From: JAPOXR01 sp965214695
GTDB taxonomy: Bacteria > Pseudomonadota > Alphaproteobacteria > Rhodobacterales > Rhodobacteraceae
DNA length: 64,000 nucleotides
Reading direction: 5' to 3'
Assembly (NCBI GenBank): GCA_965214695.1
Contig: OZ243967.1
Location: 310,001-374,000 of the forward strand
Shown in pieces: positions 7,823 through 17,049 of this stretch (positions within the stretch are counted from its first letter, which is position 1; every line of letters begins with the position of its first letter). The notes under the pieces are model-generated. The model worked only from the letters and a program-made list of their open reading frames with translations, was not told where the DNA came from and searched no databases. The position numbers and the translations under genes are program-made.

Positions 7823-10231
7823 ATGCGAGCCAAGATATACCCGATCCTCCCATTGCGCGATACGGTGGTATTTCCCACCATGATCTGCCCGCTCTTCGTT
7901 GGCCGGGACAAATCCGTCAAGTCGATCGAACGCGCCATCGATTCCGAGAATGGCCTGGTCCTGGTGACACAGCTGGATTCGAGCAAGGATGATCCCGGCC
8001 CGTCCGACCTCTACCAGGTCGGCGTCAAGGCCAACGTTCTGCAATTGCTGCGGCTTCCGAACGGCACCATGAAGCTGCTGGTCGAAGGCGAGTCGCGGGT
8101 GGCCATCAAGAAGTTCACGGAAACCGAGGACCACCTCGAAGCCGGTGCCGTCATCCTCGACGACCTGGTGACAGATACCAGCGAGGCGGCGGCGTCGATC
8201 AAGTCGCTGTCCAGGCGCCTGTTCAAGGAATTCGAAACCTATGCCAACCGCCAGAAACTGGTGGGCGAGGGCAACAGCATCCAGGATTTTGCCAGTGCCG
8301 ATGACCCGTCGGCCCTCACATATATCGTTGCCAGCCACCTCAACGAACCGATTTCCAAGCGACAGGAATTGCTGGAGATGGTCGATCTCCAGGACCGGCT
8401 GGAGCAGACCCTGAAACTCACCCTCGATGAGAACAACGCCGCCCAGGTCGCCAAGTCGCTGAAGCGGCGCGTCAAGTCGCAGATTTCCCGCACCCAGCGC
8501 GAATATTACCTGCATGAACAGATGAAGGCGATTCAGCGGGAACTCGGCGATGCCGAGGAGAAGTCCGAACTCGACGAGATCGAGGCGAAGATCAAGGCGA
8601 CAAAGCTCTCCGACGAGGCACGGGACAAGGCCACCGCCGAGCTGAAGAAGCTCAGGTCAATGGGGAACAACAATTCCGAGGCCACCGTGGTCAGGAATTA
8701 TTTGGACTGGATCCTGTCGATTCCATGGCAGACCAGGAAGGCAGTGAAGAGCGATCTTGGCGAGGCCGAGCAGATTCTCGATGCCGATCATTACGGGCTG
8801 AAGCGGGTCAAGGAACGCATTATCGAGTATATCGCGGTCCAGCAGCGCACCGAGAAGATCACCGGACCGATCCTGTGCCTGGTTGGTCCCCCAGGTGTCG
8901 GAAAGACCTCGCTCGGCGAGTCGGCGGCGCGGGCCACCGGTCGTGAATTTCTCCGCATTGCCCTCGGCGGCGTGTCCGACGAGGCCGAGATCCGCGGCCA
9001 TCGGCGCACCTATATCGGTTCCATGCCCGGTCGCATTATCCAGACCATGAAGAAGGGGAGTTCGGTCAACCCGTTGATCCTGCTGGACGAGGTTGACAAG
9101 CTCGGACAATCCTTCCGCGGCGACCCGGCCAGTGCCTTGCTGGAGGTACTGGACCCGGAACAGAATGCCAGGTTTGTCGATCACTACCTCGATGTCGATT
9201 ACGATTTGTCCGACGTCATGTTCATCACCACGGCCAATTACCTCGGAAGCATACCGGAGCCGCTGCGCGACCGGATGGAGATCATTTCGCTCGAAGGCTA
9301 CACCGAGGACGAGAAAGTCGAGATCGCCAAGCGCCACCTGATTCCGAAGCAGCGCAAGGCGCACGGGGTTCGGGCAAGGGAGATGAAGATCACTGACCCG
9401 GCACTGGAGGATATCATCCGGACCTATACCCGCGAGGCCGGTGTCCGCAACATGGAGCGGGAGATCGCCAAGCTGACCAGGAAGACAGTGACAAAGCTGG
9501 TCAAGAAGGAAATCCGCAGCGTCAATATCGGCCCGCGGAAACTCGTGGAGAATCTCGGCCTTCCCAAGTTCCGTTACGGGCTTGCGGAGGAGACGGACCA
9601 GATCGGCATGGTGACCGGGCTCGCCTGGTCCGGTGCCGGCGGCGACCTGCTGTCAATCGAGGCGCTGGTGCTGCCCGGAAAAGGTCAGATCAAGACCACC
9701 GGCAAGCTGGGCTCGGTCATGAAGGAATCCATCGCCGCGGCGTCATCCTATGTCCGGTCGATCTCTCCCGAGATCGGGTTCAAGCCTACCGGGTTCAACA
9801 GCATCGACATCCACGTCCATGTACCGGAGGGGGCGACACCGAAGGATGGACCATCTGCCGGCGTGGCCATGGTCACCTCCATGGTATCGGTGCTGTCGCG
9901 CATTCCGGTGCGGCGGGACATCGCGATGACCGGCGAGGTCACGCTGCGCGGCAACGTTCTTCCCATCGGCGGGCTGAAGGCAAAACTGCTGGCCGCAACC
10001 CGTGGCGGCATCAAGACCGTGCTGATACCCGAGAAGAACGTCAAGGATCTGTCGGAGATTTCGGATGAAATCACGGACATGCTCGATATCCGCTCGGTCT
10101 CCAGTGTCCGCGAGGTTCTTGACCATGCGCTCATCCGCAAGCCGAGTTCGATCGACTGGAGTTTTGATCTCGGCGCAATCGACGTGCCATTGACCGCCAA
10201 ACTGGAAGAACACGGAATGTCCCGGCATTGA
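7823..10231 (+). CDS. lon: Lon ATP-dependent endopeptidase
   Basis: This 802-residue cytosolic AAA+ serine protease degrades misfolded and regulatory proteins. It has the LonN substrate domain (YPILPLRDTVVFPTM at the start), Walker A GPPGVGKTSLGES, Walker B LILLDEVDKL, and a C-terminal protease domain. The Ser-Lys dyad is Ser678 (KDGPSAGVAM) and Lys721 (PIGGLKAKLL). The length matches the LonA family. ATG 7823 is chosen over the in-frame codon at 7742 because homology begins at MRAKIYPILPLRD. Two tRNA-Val genes follow, and no hup gene intervenes. Confidence 0.97.
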   Translation: MRAKIYPILPLRDTVVFPTMICPLFVGRDKSVKSIERAIDSENGLVLVTQLDSSKDDPGPSDLYQVGVKANVLQLLRLPNGTMKLLVEGESRVAIKKFTETEDHLEAGAVILDDLVTDTSEAAASIKSLSRRLFKEFETYANRQKLVGEGNSIQDFASADDPSALTYIVASHLNEPISKRQELLEMVDLQDRLEQTLKLTLDENNAAQVAKSLKRRVKSQISRTQREYYLHEQMKAIQRELGDAEEKSELDEIEAKIKATKLSDEARDKATAELKKLRSMGNNNSEATVVRNYLDWILSIPWQTRKAVKSDLGEAEQILDADHYGLKRVKERIIEYIAVQQRTEKITGPILCLVGPPGVGKTSLGESAARATGREFLRIALGGVSDEAEIRGHRRTYIGSMPGRIIQTMKKGSSVNPLILLDEVDKLGQSFRGDPASALLEVLDPEQNARFVDHYLDVDYDLSDVMFITTANYLGSIPEPLRDRMEIISLEGYTEDEKVEIAKRHLIPKQRKAHGVRAREMKITDPALEDIIRTYTREAGVRNMEREIAKLTRKTVTKLVKKEIRSVNIGPRKLVENLGLPKFRYGLAEETDQIGMVTGLAWSGAGGDLLSIEALVLPGKGQIKTTGKLGSVMKESIAAASSYVRSISPEIGFKPTGFNSIDIHVHVPEGATPKDGPSAGVAMVTSMVSVLSRIPVRRDIAMTGEVTLRGNVLPIGGLKAKLLAATRGGIKTVLIPEKNVKDLSEISDEITDMLDIRSVSSVREVLDHALIRKPSSIDWSFDLGAIDVPLTAKLEEHGMSRH

Positions 10232-10423
10232 GGCAGGCCCGTGTCGGCCTCCTGCATGAAGGCAATCCCGGTCATATCGGCGCAGCCCTGCCAGGCACTG
10301 CCCGTGGCACGGGTCCGCACGGGAAGACCCGAACTGCCGAACAGGATTTGCAGACCGGGCCGGTTTCCGGTTAAGTCGGGTCGTCGGCTGGCAGGTGCAT
10401 CCAGGCGAGCACCGCACCGGGAC

Positions 10424-10498
10424 GGGTGATTAGCTCAGCGGTAGAGCGCTACGTTCACATCGTAGATGTCGGGAGTTCGAGTCTCTCATCACCCACCA
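10424..10498 (+). tRNA. tRNA-Val (anticodon CAC)
   Basis: The cloverleaf is complete. Acceptor GGGTGAT pairs with ATCACCC, the D arm is GCTC/GAGC, and the anticodon stem CTACG/CGTAG encloses TTCACAT with anticodon CAC. The T arm is GGGAG-TTCGAGT-CTCTC. CCA is encoded at 10496-10498. It lies 192 bases after lon. Confidence 0.95.
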
Positions 10499-10606
10499 GC
10501 CGCCGGACGAGACCAATCCACTGCCGCAACGGCGCGCACCTCCCGCTTCCGGCCCGGCGCCATGGGCTTGACAAGCCCGGCAGGGTGCCAAAAAGGGACG
10601 GGTCAG

Positions 10607-10681
<75 letters not shown>

Positions 10682-10977
10682 TCCGTCAGCTTCAATGGCA
10701 ATTGACCACCCGAAGGCCAGGACCAACGGCATCAAGACACCGCCAGCGACATCCTTGATGCCGAAAGGGCCGTTCCCGTTCGGCCGGAATTTGCGGAAGG
10801 CAAAAACGAATTACCCCGCCGGGGCCTTGCGGCAGGTCCGACGGGGCAGAATTCGACCCATCATGTGGCAACCAAACTGGCAGAGGTCAACAATTCTGTG
10901 CCCATCAATTCCGTCTTCGAATTGGTTCGTGACATTTCCGGGAACTCCAGCCTGCAGCCCGATGACACCGGCCCTGA

Positions 10978-12233
10978 TCATGCCTGCAACGCCCGCACGC
11001 CCTGAACGGCAAAGTTGTTTCGGATTGTGGCGGAAGGCGAACTACCCATGGTTCGAGTCAAGCGATCTCGGGCAGGGCTTGGCCTGCTATCCTGAAACAG
11101 GTCGATATAATCCTGGTAACCGAATTGCCGGTTGCGTGTCTCGCCGTTGAATTGGTGCAAGATTCCGCAATCGACCATCCGCCCAACCAGATTGTTCGCC
11201 GCCGTGTAGCTGGTTCCGATCTTTTCTTGCACGTCGGATACCGAAACGACGGGAAACTTGTAGATGTATTCCAGAACACGATTGCCATTGGAGGTGGCTC
11301 GGCCAAACCTGTCGGTTATTTCGCCTCGATGAGCTTCACGTAGCGACAGTACACGCCTCACCGTGTCGGCGGCCTGTTCGCTTACCTCGATGACACCACG
11401 CAGGAAAAAGGCAAGCCACCGTTCCCATGTTCCCAGATCGCGCACCGACTGTAGTTCGTCGTATTACTGCTGGCGGTGCTGTTTGAAGAACCAGGACAGG
11501 TAAAGGACCGGTTTCTGCAACACCTCCTGTTCGCAGAACAGCAGGGTTATGAGCAGCCGTCCGACGCGGCAGTTTCCATCCAGGAACGGATGAATTGTCT
11601 CGAACTGGGCATGAGCGAGTCCAATCTCGATCAATAGGGGCAATGTCGTGCCGGCATGAAAAATTTCTCCAGTTGGGAAATGCCCTCGGGGATTTGCTGA
11701 GGTGGGGGAGGAACAAAAGCGGCTTCAGCGAGCGTACTACCAGCCGGTCCAATCCAGTTCTGGTTGTTCCGCAACTCCCCGGGCAATCGATGCAAGCCCC
11801 TCCTGCCTCGAATGAGTTCGGCATGGATTTCACGAATCAGTCGGATCGAAACCGGAATTTCGGAGAGTCTGCTCAAACCGTGATTCATGGCTTTGACACA
11901 GTTCACGACTTCGCCCACGTCACTCGCCCGCCTCGAAGCGCAATTCCTCGCTTCAGCCGCCAGCAGGTCCTGGAGTGAACCCTGCGTCCCCTCTATCTGG
12001 CTTGAAAGCACGGCCCCTTTGCGGGCACACATGAGAACGAACAGGTCAGCATGCGGTAGGGTCTGTACGGACCCGTCGAGACGACCCAAGGCGCGGTCAG
12101 CCTGGGAGAGAAGCACTTGCAGTTCTCCCGTGATTCTGACCGGTGGATCGGGCGGCAAGGGCTTCGGGATGAAGGCTCGATAGCCTTCCAACTGTCGAAT
12201 ATACGACCCTGCTCGGTCAGAGTGTTCGCTCAC
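10978..12233 (-). pseudogene. Fic family protein (Fic_N + Fic + winged helix), inactivated
   Basis: Read in three frame segments, this is a full-length Fic AMP-transferase-type protein. The N-terminal part (12233 to about 11658) has the Fic_N-like sequence PPVRITGELQVLLSQADRAL and SSQIEGTQGSLQDLL. A single-base loss in the T run at about 11658-11663 shifts the frame. The Fic core then continues as IEIGLAHAQFETIHPF and DGNCRVGR, where the consensus HPFxDGNGRxGR has Cys for Gly. An in-frame TAA at 11464-11466 interrupts the next helix. The C-terminal winged helix (TSYTAANNLVGRMVDCGIL) runs to 10978. GTG 12233 is the most plausible original start. The gene is almost certainly non-functional. Confidence 0.8.
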
Positions 12234-12293
12234 ATGAATTTTCTTTTTCTTCTTTCGCCAAGCGTAAAAAGGACGTGCGCAAATTACATGCAA

Positions 12294-12680
12294 GTTTCGT
12301 ATGATTGCGTCTAGCTTCCTTATGCAAGGCTGCCGTTAACATGGATCGATTTGACACCCATATTGATGGCTGCCGTTAATATGGAACTGACATTCGGTTT
12401 TTGACGATGGCGATGCTGCGTAGGGCCGACTTCCTCCCGTCCTGGCATCGGCGTTGGTGTTTGCGGCTTCTGGCTGGATGGCAGTGCTGGCACTTGCCGG
12501 TCCAGGTGGCCGGATCGCATGCAGGGGTTTGGGCGTTCGCCGGGGTGACGGGGGACGGGTCGTGATTTCCTGCAGGAAATGACCGGTTCCGGGAATGTTG
12601 TGCGTGGTTGCTGCCGATTGAAGATTTTTCTTGATTCCCCTATCCAACAGCCCTATTTCCTCCGCCATTCCTACGCCCGC
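12294..12680. other. Intergenic region with a short direct repeat
   Basis: There is no convincing coding frame in these 387 bases between the Fic remnant and tRNA-Asp. An 18-base direct repeat with one mismatch (GGCTGCCGTTAACATGGA / GGCTGCCGTTAATATGGA) occurs at 12328-12345 and 12368-12385, 40 bases apart. No promoter or terminator could be supported. Confidence 0.5.
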
Positions 12681-12758
12681 GCGGTCGTAGCTCAGTTTGG
12701 TTAGAGTGCCGGCCTGTCACGCCGGAGGTCGCGGGTTCGAGTCCCGTCGACCGCGCCA
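12681..12758 (+). tRNA. tRNA-Asp (anticodon GTC)
   Basis: Acceptor GCGGTCG pairs with CGACCGC. The anticodon stem CCGGC/GCCGG encloses CTGTCAC, giving anticodon GTC. The T arm is GCGGG-TTCGAGT-CCCGT, and CCA is encoded at 12756-12758. Confidence 0.96.
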
Positions 12759-12928
12759 TTTTCCCCCTCGCCAACCCCTGCGGCATTGCACGCCATTTCC
12801 GGCTTTCGGAAGGGGCGGGGAGCCAGATTGACGGGCGGTTGTCCTGCATCATCTCGGCGATTGCGGCGGCGGCTCCCGCCATGTATTGAGCCGCAATTCT
12901 GGGCCATCATTCACGGTGCGGGGCGATC

Positions 12929-14389
12929 ATGCTGGATATGCGCAAATTCTACATCGACGGCGACTGGGCGTCGCCGGTCATCGCCGATGATCTCGAGGTC
13001 ATCGATCCGTCAACGGAAGAGGCCTGTGCGACCATTTCCCTGGGGTCGATTGATGATGTCAACCGGGCCGTGGCCGCGGCGCGGCGGGCATTCGAATCCT
13101 GGGCAGAAAGGGATGTCGAGGAGCGCATCGAATGCGCGGAGAAGATCCTGGCGGTGTATACCGATCGGGCAGAGGAGATGGCCGAGGCCATCAGCCTCGA
13201 GATGGGTGCGCCGATCAGCATGGCCAAGGCGCAGCAGGCTGCGACCGGCAGCAACCATATCCGGAATTTCATCAGGGCGGCCAGGCATTTCCGGTTTGTC
13301 AGGATGCTGGGGCCGCATGCGCCGAATGACCGGATCATCATGGAGCCGATCGGTGTTTGTGGGCTGATCACGCCGTGGAACTGGCCGATGAACCAGGTGA
13401 CGCTCAAGGTCATGCCTGCCATGCTGGCCGGATGCACCATGATATTGAAGCCTTCCGAACTGGCACCGCTGTCATCGATGCTGTTTGCCGAGATCATGGA
13501 CGAGGCCGGGGTGCCGCCGGGCGTGTTCAACCTGGTCAATGGTGACGGGGCCGGGGTTGGCACCATGCTTTCGGGGCATCCGGATATCGAGATGATCTCG
13601 TTCACCGGCTCCACCCGGGCCGGGACGGCCATCACCAGGAAGGCCGCCGACACGCTGAAGCGAGTGTCGCTTGAGCTTGGCGGCAAGGGGGCAAATATCG
13701 TGTTTGCCGATGCCGACAAAAAGGCGGTCAGGCGCGGAACCCTTCACTGTTTCAACAATACCGGGCAATCCTGCAACGCGCCGACCCGGATGCTGGTCCA
13801 GCGCCCGATCTATGATGATGCGGTGGAAGCTGCCGCCGCTGCCGCTGAGACGGCCCGCGCCGGCTCGCCACGGGAGGCGGGCAACCATATGGGGCCGGCT
13901 GTCAGCCGGACGCAGTTCGACAGGATCCAGGCCCTGATCCAGGCAGGAATCGACGAGGGTGCCAGGCTGGTTGCCGGTGGGCCGGGACGGCCGGACGGGC
14001 TTGGGCGCGGCTACTATGTCCGACCGACGGTGTTTGCCGACGTGTCCAACGACATGACGGTTGCCAGGGAGGAGATCTTCGGGCCGGTGCTGTCGATCAT
14101 TCCCTTCGATACCGAGGAGGAAGCGATCCGGATTGCCAACGACACGCCGTACGGGCTGACCAACTATGTTCAAAGCGCCGATGACGAGAAGCGAAAGCGG
14201 GTTGCCAGGCGCTTGCGCTCGGGAATGGTCGAGATGAACGGATTGCCGAGAGGGGCCGGGAGCCCGTTCGGCGGTGTCAAGGCATCGGGGAACGGGCGCG
14301 AGGGCGGCCATTGGGGCATGGAGGAATTCATGGAAGTCAAGTCGATCAGTGGCTGGCCCGAAGGCGGACCCGAGCCGGCGGCGGCCTGA
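12929..14389 (+). CDS. NAD(P)-dependent aldehyde dehydrogenase
   Basis: This 486-residue aldehyde dehydrogenase superfamily enzyme has the cofactor motif PWNWPMNQV, the general base glutamate in SLELGGKGANIVF, and catalytic Cys282 in NNTGQSCNAPTRM. The late motif REEIFGPVLSIIPFD and the C-terminal PFGGVKASGNGREGG also match. It oxidises an aldehyde to an acid in the cytosol; the substrate is not deducible. It starts a same-strand run leading to dmdA and acuI. DMSP demethylation ends in acetaldehyde, so acetaldehyde is a possible substrate by context only. ATG 12938 is an alternative start. Confidence 0.9.
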   Translation: MLDMRKFYIDGDWASPVIADDLEVIDPSTEEACATISLGSIDDVNRAVAAARRAFESWAERDVEERIECAEKILAVYTDRAEEMAEAISLEMGAPISMAKAQQAATGSNHIRNFIRAARHFRFVRMLGPHAPNDRIIMEPIGVCGLITPWNWPMNQVTLKVMPAMLAGCTMILKPSELAPLSSMLFAEIMDEAGVPPGVFNLVNGDGAGVGTMLSGHPDIEMISFTGSTRAGTAITRKAADTLKRVSLELGGKGANIVFADADKKAVRRGTLHCFNNTGQSCNAPTRMLVQRPIYDDAVEAAAAAAETARAGSPREAGNHMGPAVSRTQFDRIQALIQAGIDEGARLVAGGPGRPDGLGRGYYVRPTVFADVSNDMTVAREEIFGPVLSIIPFDTEEEAIRIANDTPYGLTNYVQSADDEKRKRVARRLRSGMVEMNGLPRGAGSPFGGVKASGNGREGGHWGMEEFMEVKSISGWPEGGPEPAAA

Positions 14390-14418
14390 CTCGGGCGCTG
14401 GAGCCGGTGGTGCCGGCA

Positions 14419-15189
14419 ATGAGGGTCCTGGCCCGATGGCAGCCCCTGGTCATGCAGACGCGGTGGCACTGGCCCGTACTGTATCTTGCAATCTGTCTGT
14501 CCTGGGCAGCGCTGTTTCGTCTTGGCCTGCCCGAGGGGCAGTTGGACGGGTTGCTGGTCTACGGGCTGGAGTTCTGGCTGGGCCTGTGTTCGGTCGATCC
14601 GCTGACGGCCGGCTACCCGACCCTGTTGGGCATGTGGATGCTGATGGCAGTCGCCATGATGCTACCGACCTTCCTGCCGGCCATTGCAGCCTATGAGCAG
14701 CTGCCAGCCGCCGCCGGCTCACGGGGCGCCATCGAGCTTGCCGCCGGTTTCCTGGCAGTATGGGTGACATTTGCCCTGGTGATGTCGGCCATTCAGCTGC
14801 GGATGGCGGCCTTGCTGCCATTCCCTGAACAGGGCTGGCAGATGGCATGCCTGGTTCTGGCCGCTGCCGGCATCTACCAGTTCCTGCCGGTCAAGGATGC
14901 GTGTCTTGCGCGGTGCCGGTCGCCGCTGATGTTCTTCCTGGCCCATTGGCGGCACGCGCGGCTGAACGAAGTCCTGCTTGGTCTCAGGATGGGCGTGGTG
15001 TGCGCAGGTTGCTGCTGGGTCCTGATGTCCGTTTCGCTCGTCGCCGGCGCCATGAGCGTCTTCTGGATGGGGGTGGCGACAATCGTCATGTGCCTGGAAA
15101 AAATGCCGGAACTTGGCCGTCTCGTATCCCGCCCTCTGGGGCTGGCCCTCTTGTCTGCGTCAGCGGCCATCGCCCTGTCCGGTTCGTGA
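14419..15189 (+). CDS. DUF2182 predicted metal-binding integral membrane protein
   Basis: This hydrophobic protein of about 256 residues has several membrane helices. The DUF2182 hallmark lies in the second half: RCRSPLMFFLAHWR, then LGLRMGVVCAGCCWVLM, then a final helix pair with GVATIVMCLEKM. The family is annotated as predicted metal-binding but has no proven activity. It often pairs with DUF1326 proteins, as here, where the DUF1326 gene starts 20 bases downstream. The upstream frame is open to 14311 and overlaps the dehydrogenase gene; ATG 14419 is chosen because the conserved hydrophobic region follows it. Confidence 0.82.
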   Translation: MRVLARWQPLVMQTRWHWPVLYLAICLSWAALFRLGLPEGQLDGLLVYGLEFWLGLCSVDPLTAGYPTLLGMWMLMAVAMMLPTFLPAIAAYEQLPAAAGSRGAIELAAGFLAVWVTFALVMSAIQLRMAALLPFPEQGWQMACLVLAAAGIYQFLPVKDACLARCRSPLMFFLAHWRHARLNEVLLGLRMGVVCAGCCWVLMSVSLVAGAMSVFWMGVATIVMCLEKMPELGRLVSRPLGLALLSASAAIALSGS

Positions 15190-15208
15190 TTCCCGAGGAG
15201 AATTGATC

Positions 15209-15910
15209 ATGGAAAGAACTGAAAAACAGGACCGGCTGCGTATTCCGGCTCGCATCGACAACCGTCATCCGGTTGCCGAAAAATCAGACCGGGGGTTGGT
15301 GTCATGGCACATCCGCGGCGAATTGATACTGAATTGCAACTGCACGGTATTCTGCCCCTGCGTGGTCAGCCTCGGCAAGCATCCGCCCACGGAAGGCGTC
15401 TGCCAGGCCTGGGCCGGCATTTCGATCGATGAAGGCCGGTACGGCGACGAGAAACTGGACGGGATCGATGTGGGCATGATCCTTGAGATCCCGGGCATGA
15501 TGGCCCGCGGCAACTGGAAGGCGGCCGCCTACATTGACCGCAAGGCATCCCACAAGGCATTTCACGGCCTGATCCAGATTCTGTCCGGAAAGGCCAAGGG
15601 GACCACCGGGCTGTTCAAGCTGCTGGTCAGTGAATTCCTGGGCGCCGAGCGGGCCGATGTGGAGTTTGTCCGAAACGGCAAAATCCGCAGCCTGCGGGTA
15701 GGCAGGAAGATCGACGGCGAGATCGTGCCGGTCGAGGGTGCTCGTCCCGGCGAGGATATCGTGGTGTCGAACACCAAGTACTGGATGGGCCCCGACATCA
15801 CCGTGGCCACCGCAACAAAGGGCCGGGTTCGGGCTTTCGGGCGGGTCTGGGATTTTGACGGTCGTTCCGCCGAGATTTGCAGCATCGACTGGCACGGTCC
15901 TGGGAAGTAG
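15209..15910 (+). CDS. DUF1326 domain-containing protein
   Basis: This 233-residue soluble protein has an N-terminal extension of about 30 residues followed by the DUF1326 signature WHIRGELILNCNCTVFCPC. That Cys-rich segment (CNC...CPC) could bind metal. Later sequence GTTGLFKLLVSEFLGAE and VSNTKYWMGPDITVATATKG fits the family. The function is unknown. The start follows GAGGAGAATTGATC. It lies between the DUF2182 gene and dmdA with gaps of 19 and 9 bases, so all three are probably cotranscribed. Confidence 0.85.
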   Translation: MERTEKQDRLRIPARIDNRHPVAEKSDRGLVSWHIRGELILNCNCTVFCPCVVSLGKHPPTEGVCQAWAGISIDEGRYGDEKLDGIDVGMILEIPGMMARGNWKAAAYIDRKASHKAFHGLIQILSGKAKGTTGLFKLLVSEFLGAERADVEFVRNGKIRSLRVGRKIDGEIVPVEGARPGEDIVVSNTKYWMGPDITVATATKGRVRAFGRVWDFDGRSAEICSIDWHGPGK

Positions 15911-15919
15911 GTGGGCGGC

Positions 15920-17029
15920 ATGGACCAACTCGTCTTGTCCCCGACCATGCGGTTGCGCAGAACGCCGTTCTGGGACGGGGTTGAAGCTGCGGGCGTCATG
16001 GCCTGCTCAGTCTACAACCATATGCTGCTTCCATCGATCTTCGTGTCGCTCGAGGAGGATTATTTCCACCTGAAGCAGCATGTTCAGCTCTGGGATGTCT
16101 CCTGCCAGCGGCAACTCCGGCTTCGAGGCAGGGACGCGGCGCAATTGGCGCAGATGATGACACCGAGATCGATCGGTACCATGAAGGTCGGGCAATGCTT
16201 CTACGCACCGGCGGTCGATCGGGACGGTTTCCTGCTGAATGACCCGGTGTTGCTCAAGCTGGACCAGGACGAGTTCTGGTTCTCGCTGTCGGACAGCGAT
16301 CTCCTGCTCTACGCATCCGGCCTGGCTGCCGGCGCCGGCCTCGAGGTCGAGATCGACGAGCCGGATGTTTCACCGCTTGCGGTGCAGGGCCCGAAGGCCG
16401 AGATGTTGATGGAAAGGGTGTTTGGCCCGGCAGTCAGCAGCCTTGGCTTCTTCCGCTTCGGCCTGTTCGAATGCATGGGCGTGAGCCATGTGGTATCGCG
16501 GTCAGGGTATTCGAAGCAGGGTGGCTTCGAGATCTATGTCCATGGATGCAACAACGCCATGCCGCTCTGGCGGTTGCTGCTCGAGGCCGGCAGTGACCTG
16601 GAGGCGCGGCCGGGATGCCCGAACTACCCGGAGAGGATCGAGGCCGGGCTGCTGTCCTATGGTTCGGACATCACCCGGGAACATACCCCGTTCGAAGCGG
16701 GGTTGGCGCAATATTGCAACCTTGACCGCTGCGGCGGGTTCGCCGGACGGGATGCGTTGGCCAGGATGGAGGCCGAAGGGGCAAGGCGAAAGATCAGGTC
16801 GCTGTCGATTGATGGACCGGCGGTACCGCAATGCGACCGGCCATGGCCGGTCGCCTGCAATGGCCGGGCCGCCGGCCAGGTCACTTCCGCCGCCTGGTCG
16901 CCGGGTTTCTCACAGAATGTTGCCATCGGAATGATCGAAGCGAAGTGCTGGCATGCCGGAACCGGGTTGACTGTAGAGATTGCAGGTGACACCCGCATGG
17001 CCACGGTCCGCAGTGGATTCTATACTTGA
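15920..17029 (+). CDS. dmdA: Dimethylsulfoniopropionate demethylase (DmdA, GcvT family)
   Basis: This 369-residue folate-dependent GcvT-fold enzyme is expected to transfer a methyl from DMSP to tetrahydrofolate, giving methylmercaptopropionate. It resembles known DmdA more than glycine cleavage T protein: RRTPFWDGVEAAGV, YNHMLLPSIFVSLEEDYFHL, WDVSCQRQLRLRG and VARSGYSKQGGFEIY-like SRSGYSKQGGFEIYVHG. The acuI-type gene 20 bases downstream matches the dmdA-acuI order known in roseobacters. ATG 15920 is preferred to GTG 15911. A related GcvT-like demethylase of other specificity cannot be excluded without a tree. Confidence 0.78.
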   Translation: MDQLVLSPTMRLRRTPFWDGVEAAGVMACSVYNHMLLPSIFVSLEEDYFHLKQHVQLWDVSCQRQLRLRGRDAAQLAQMMTPRSIGTMKVGQCFYAPAVDRDGFLLNDPVLLKLDQDEFWFSLSDSDLLLYASGLAAGAGLEVEIDEPDVSPLAVQGPKAEMLMERVFGPAVSSLGFFRFGLFECMGVSHVVSRSGYSKQGGFEIYVHGCNNAMPLWRLLLEAGSDLEARPGCPNYPERIEAGLLSYGSDITREHTPFEAGLAQYCNLDRCGGFAGRDALARMEAEGARRKIRSLSIDGPAVPQCDRPWPVACNGRAAGQVTSAAWSPGFSQNVAIGMIEAKCWHAGTGLTVEIAGDTRMATVRSGFYT

Positions 17030-17049
17030 TTGATGAAGGAACAGCAGAA

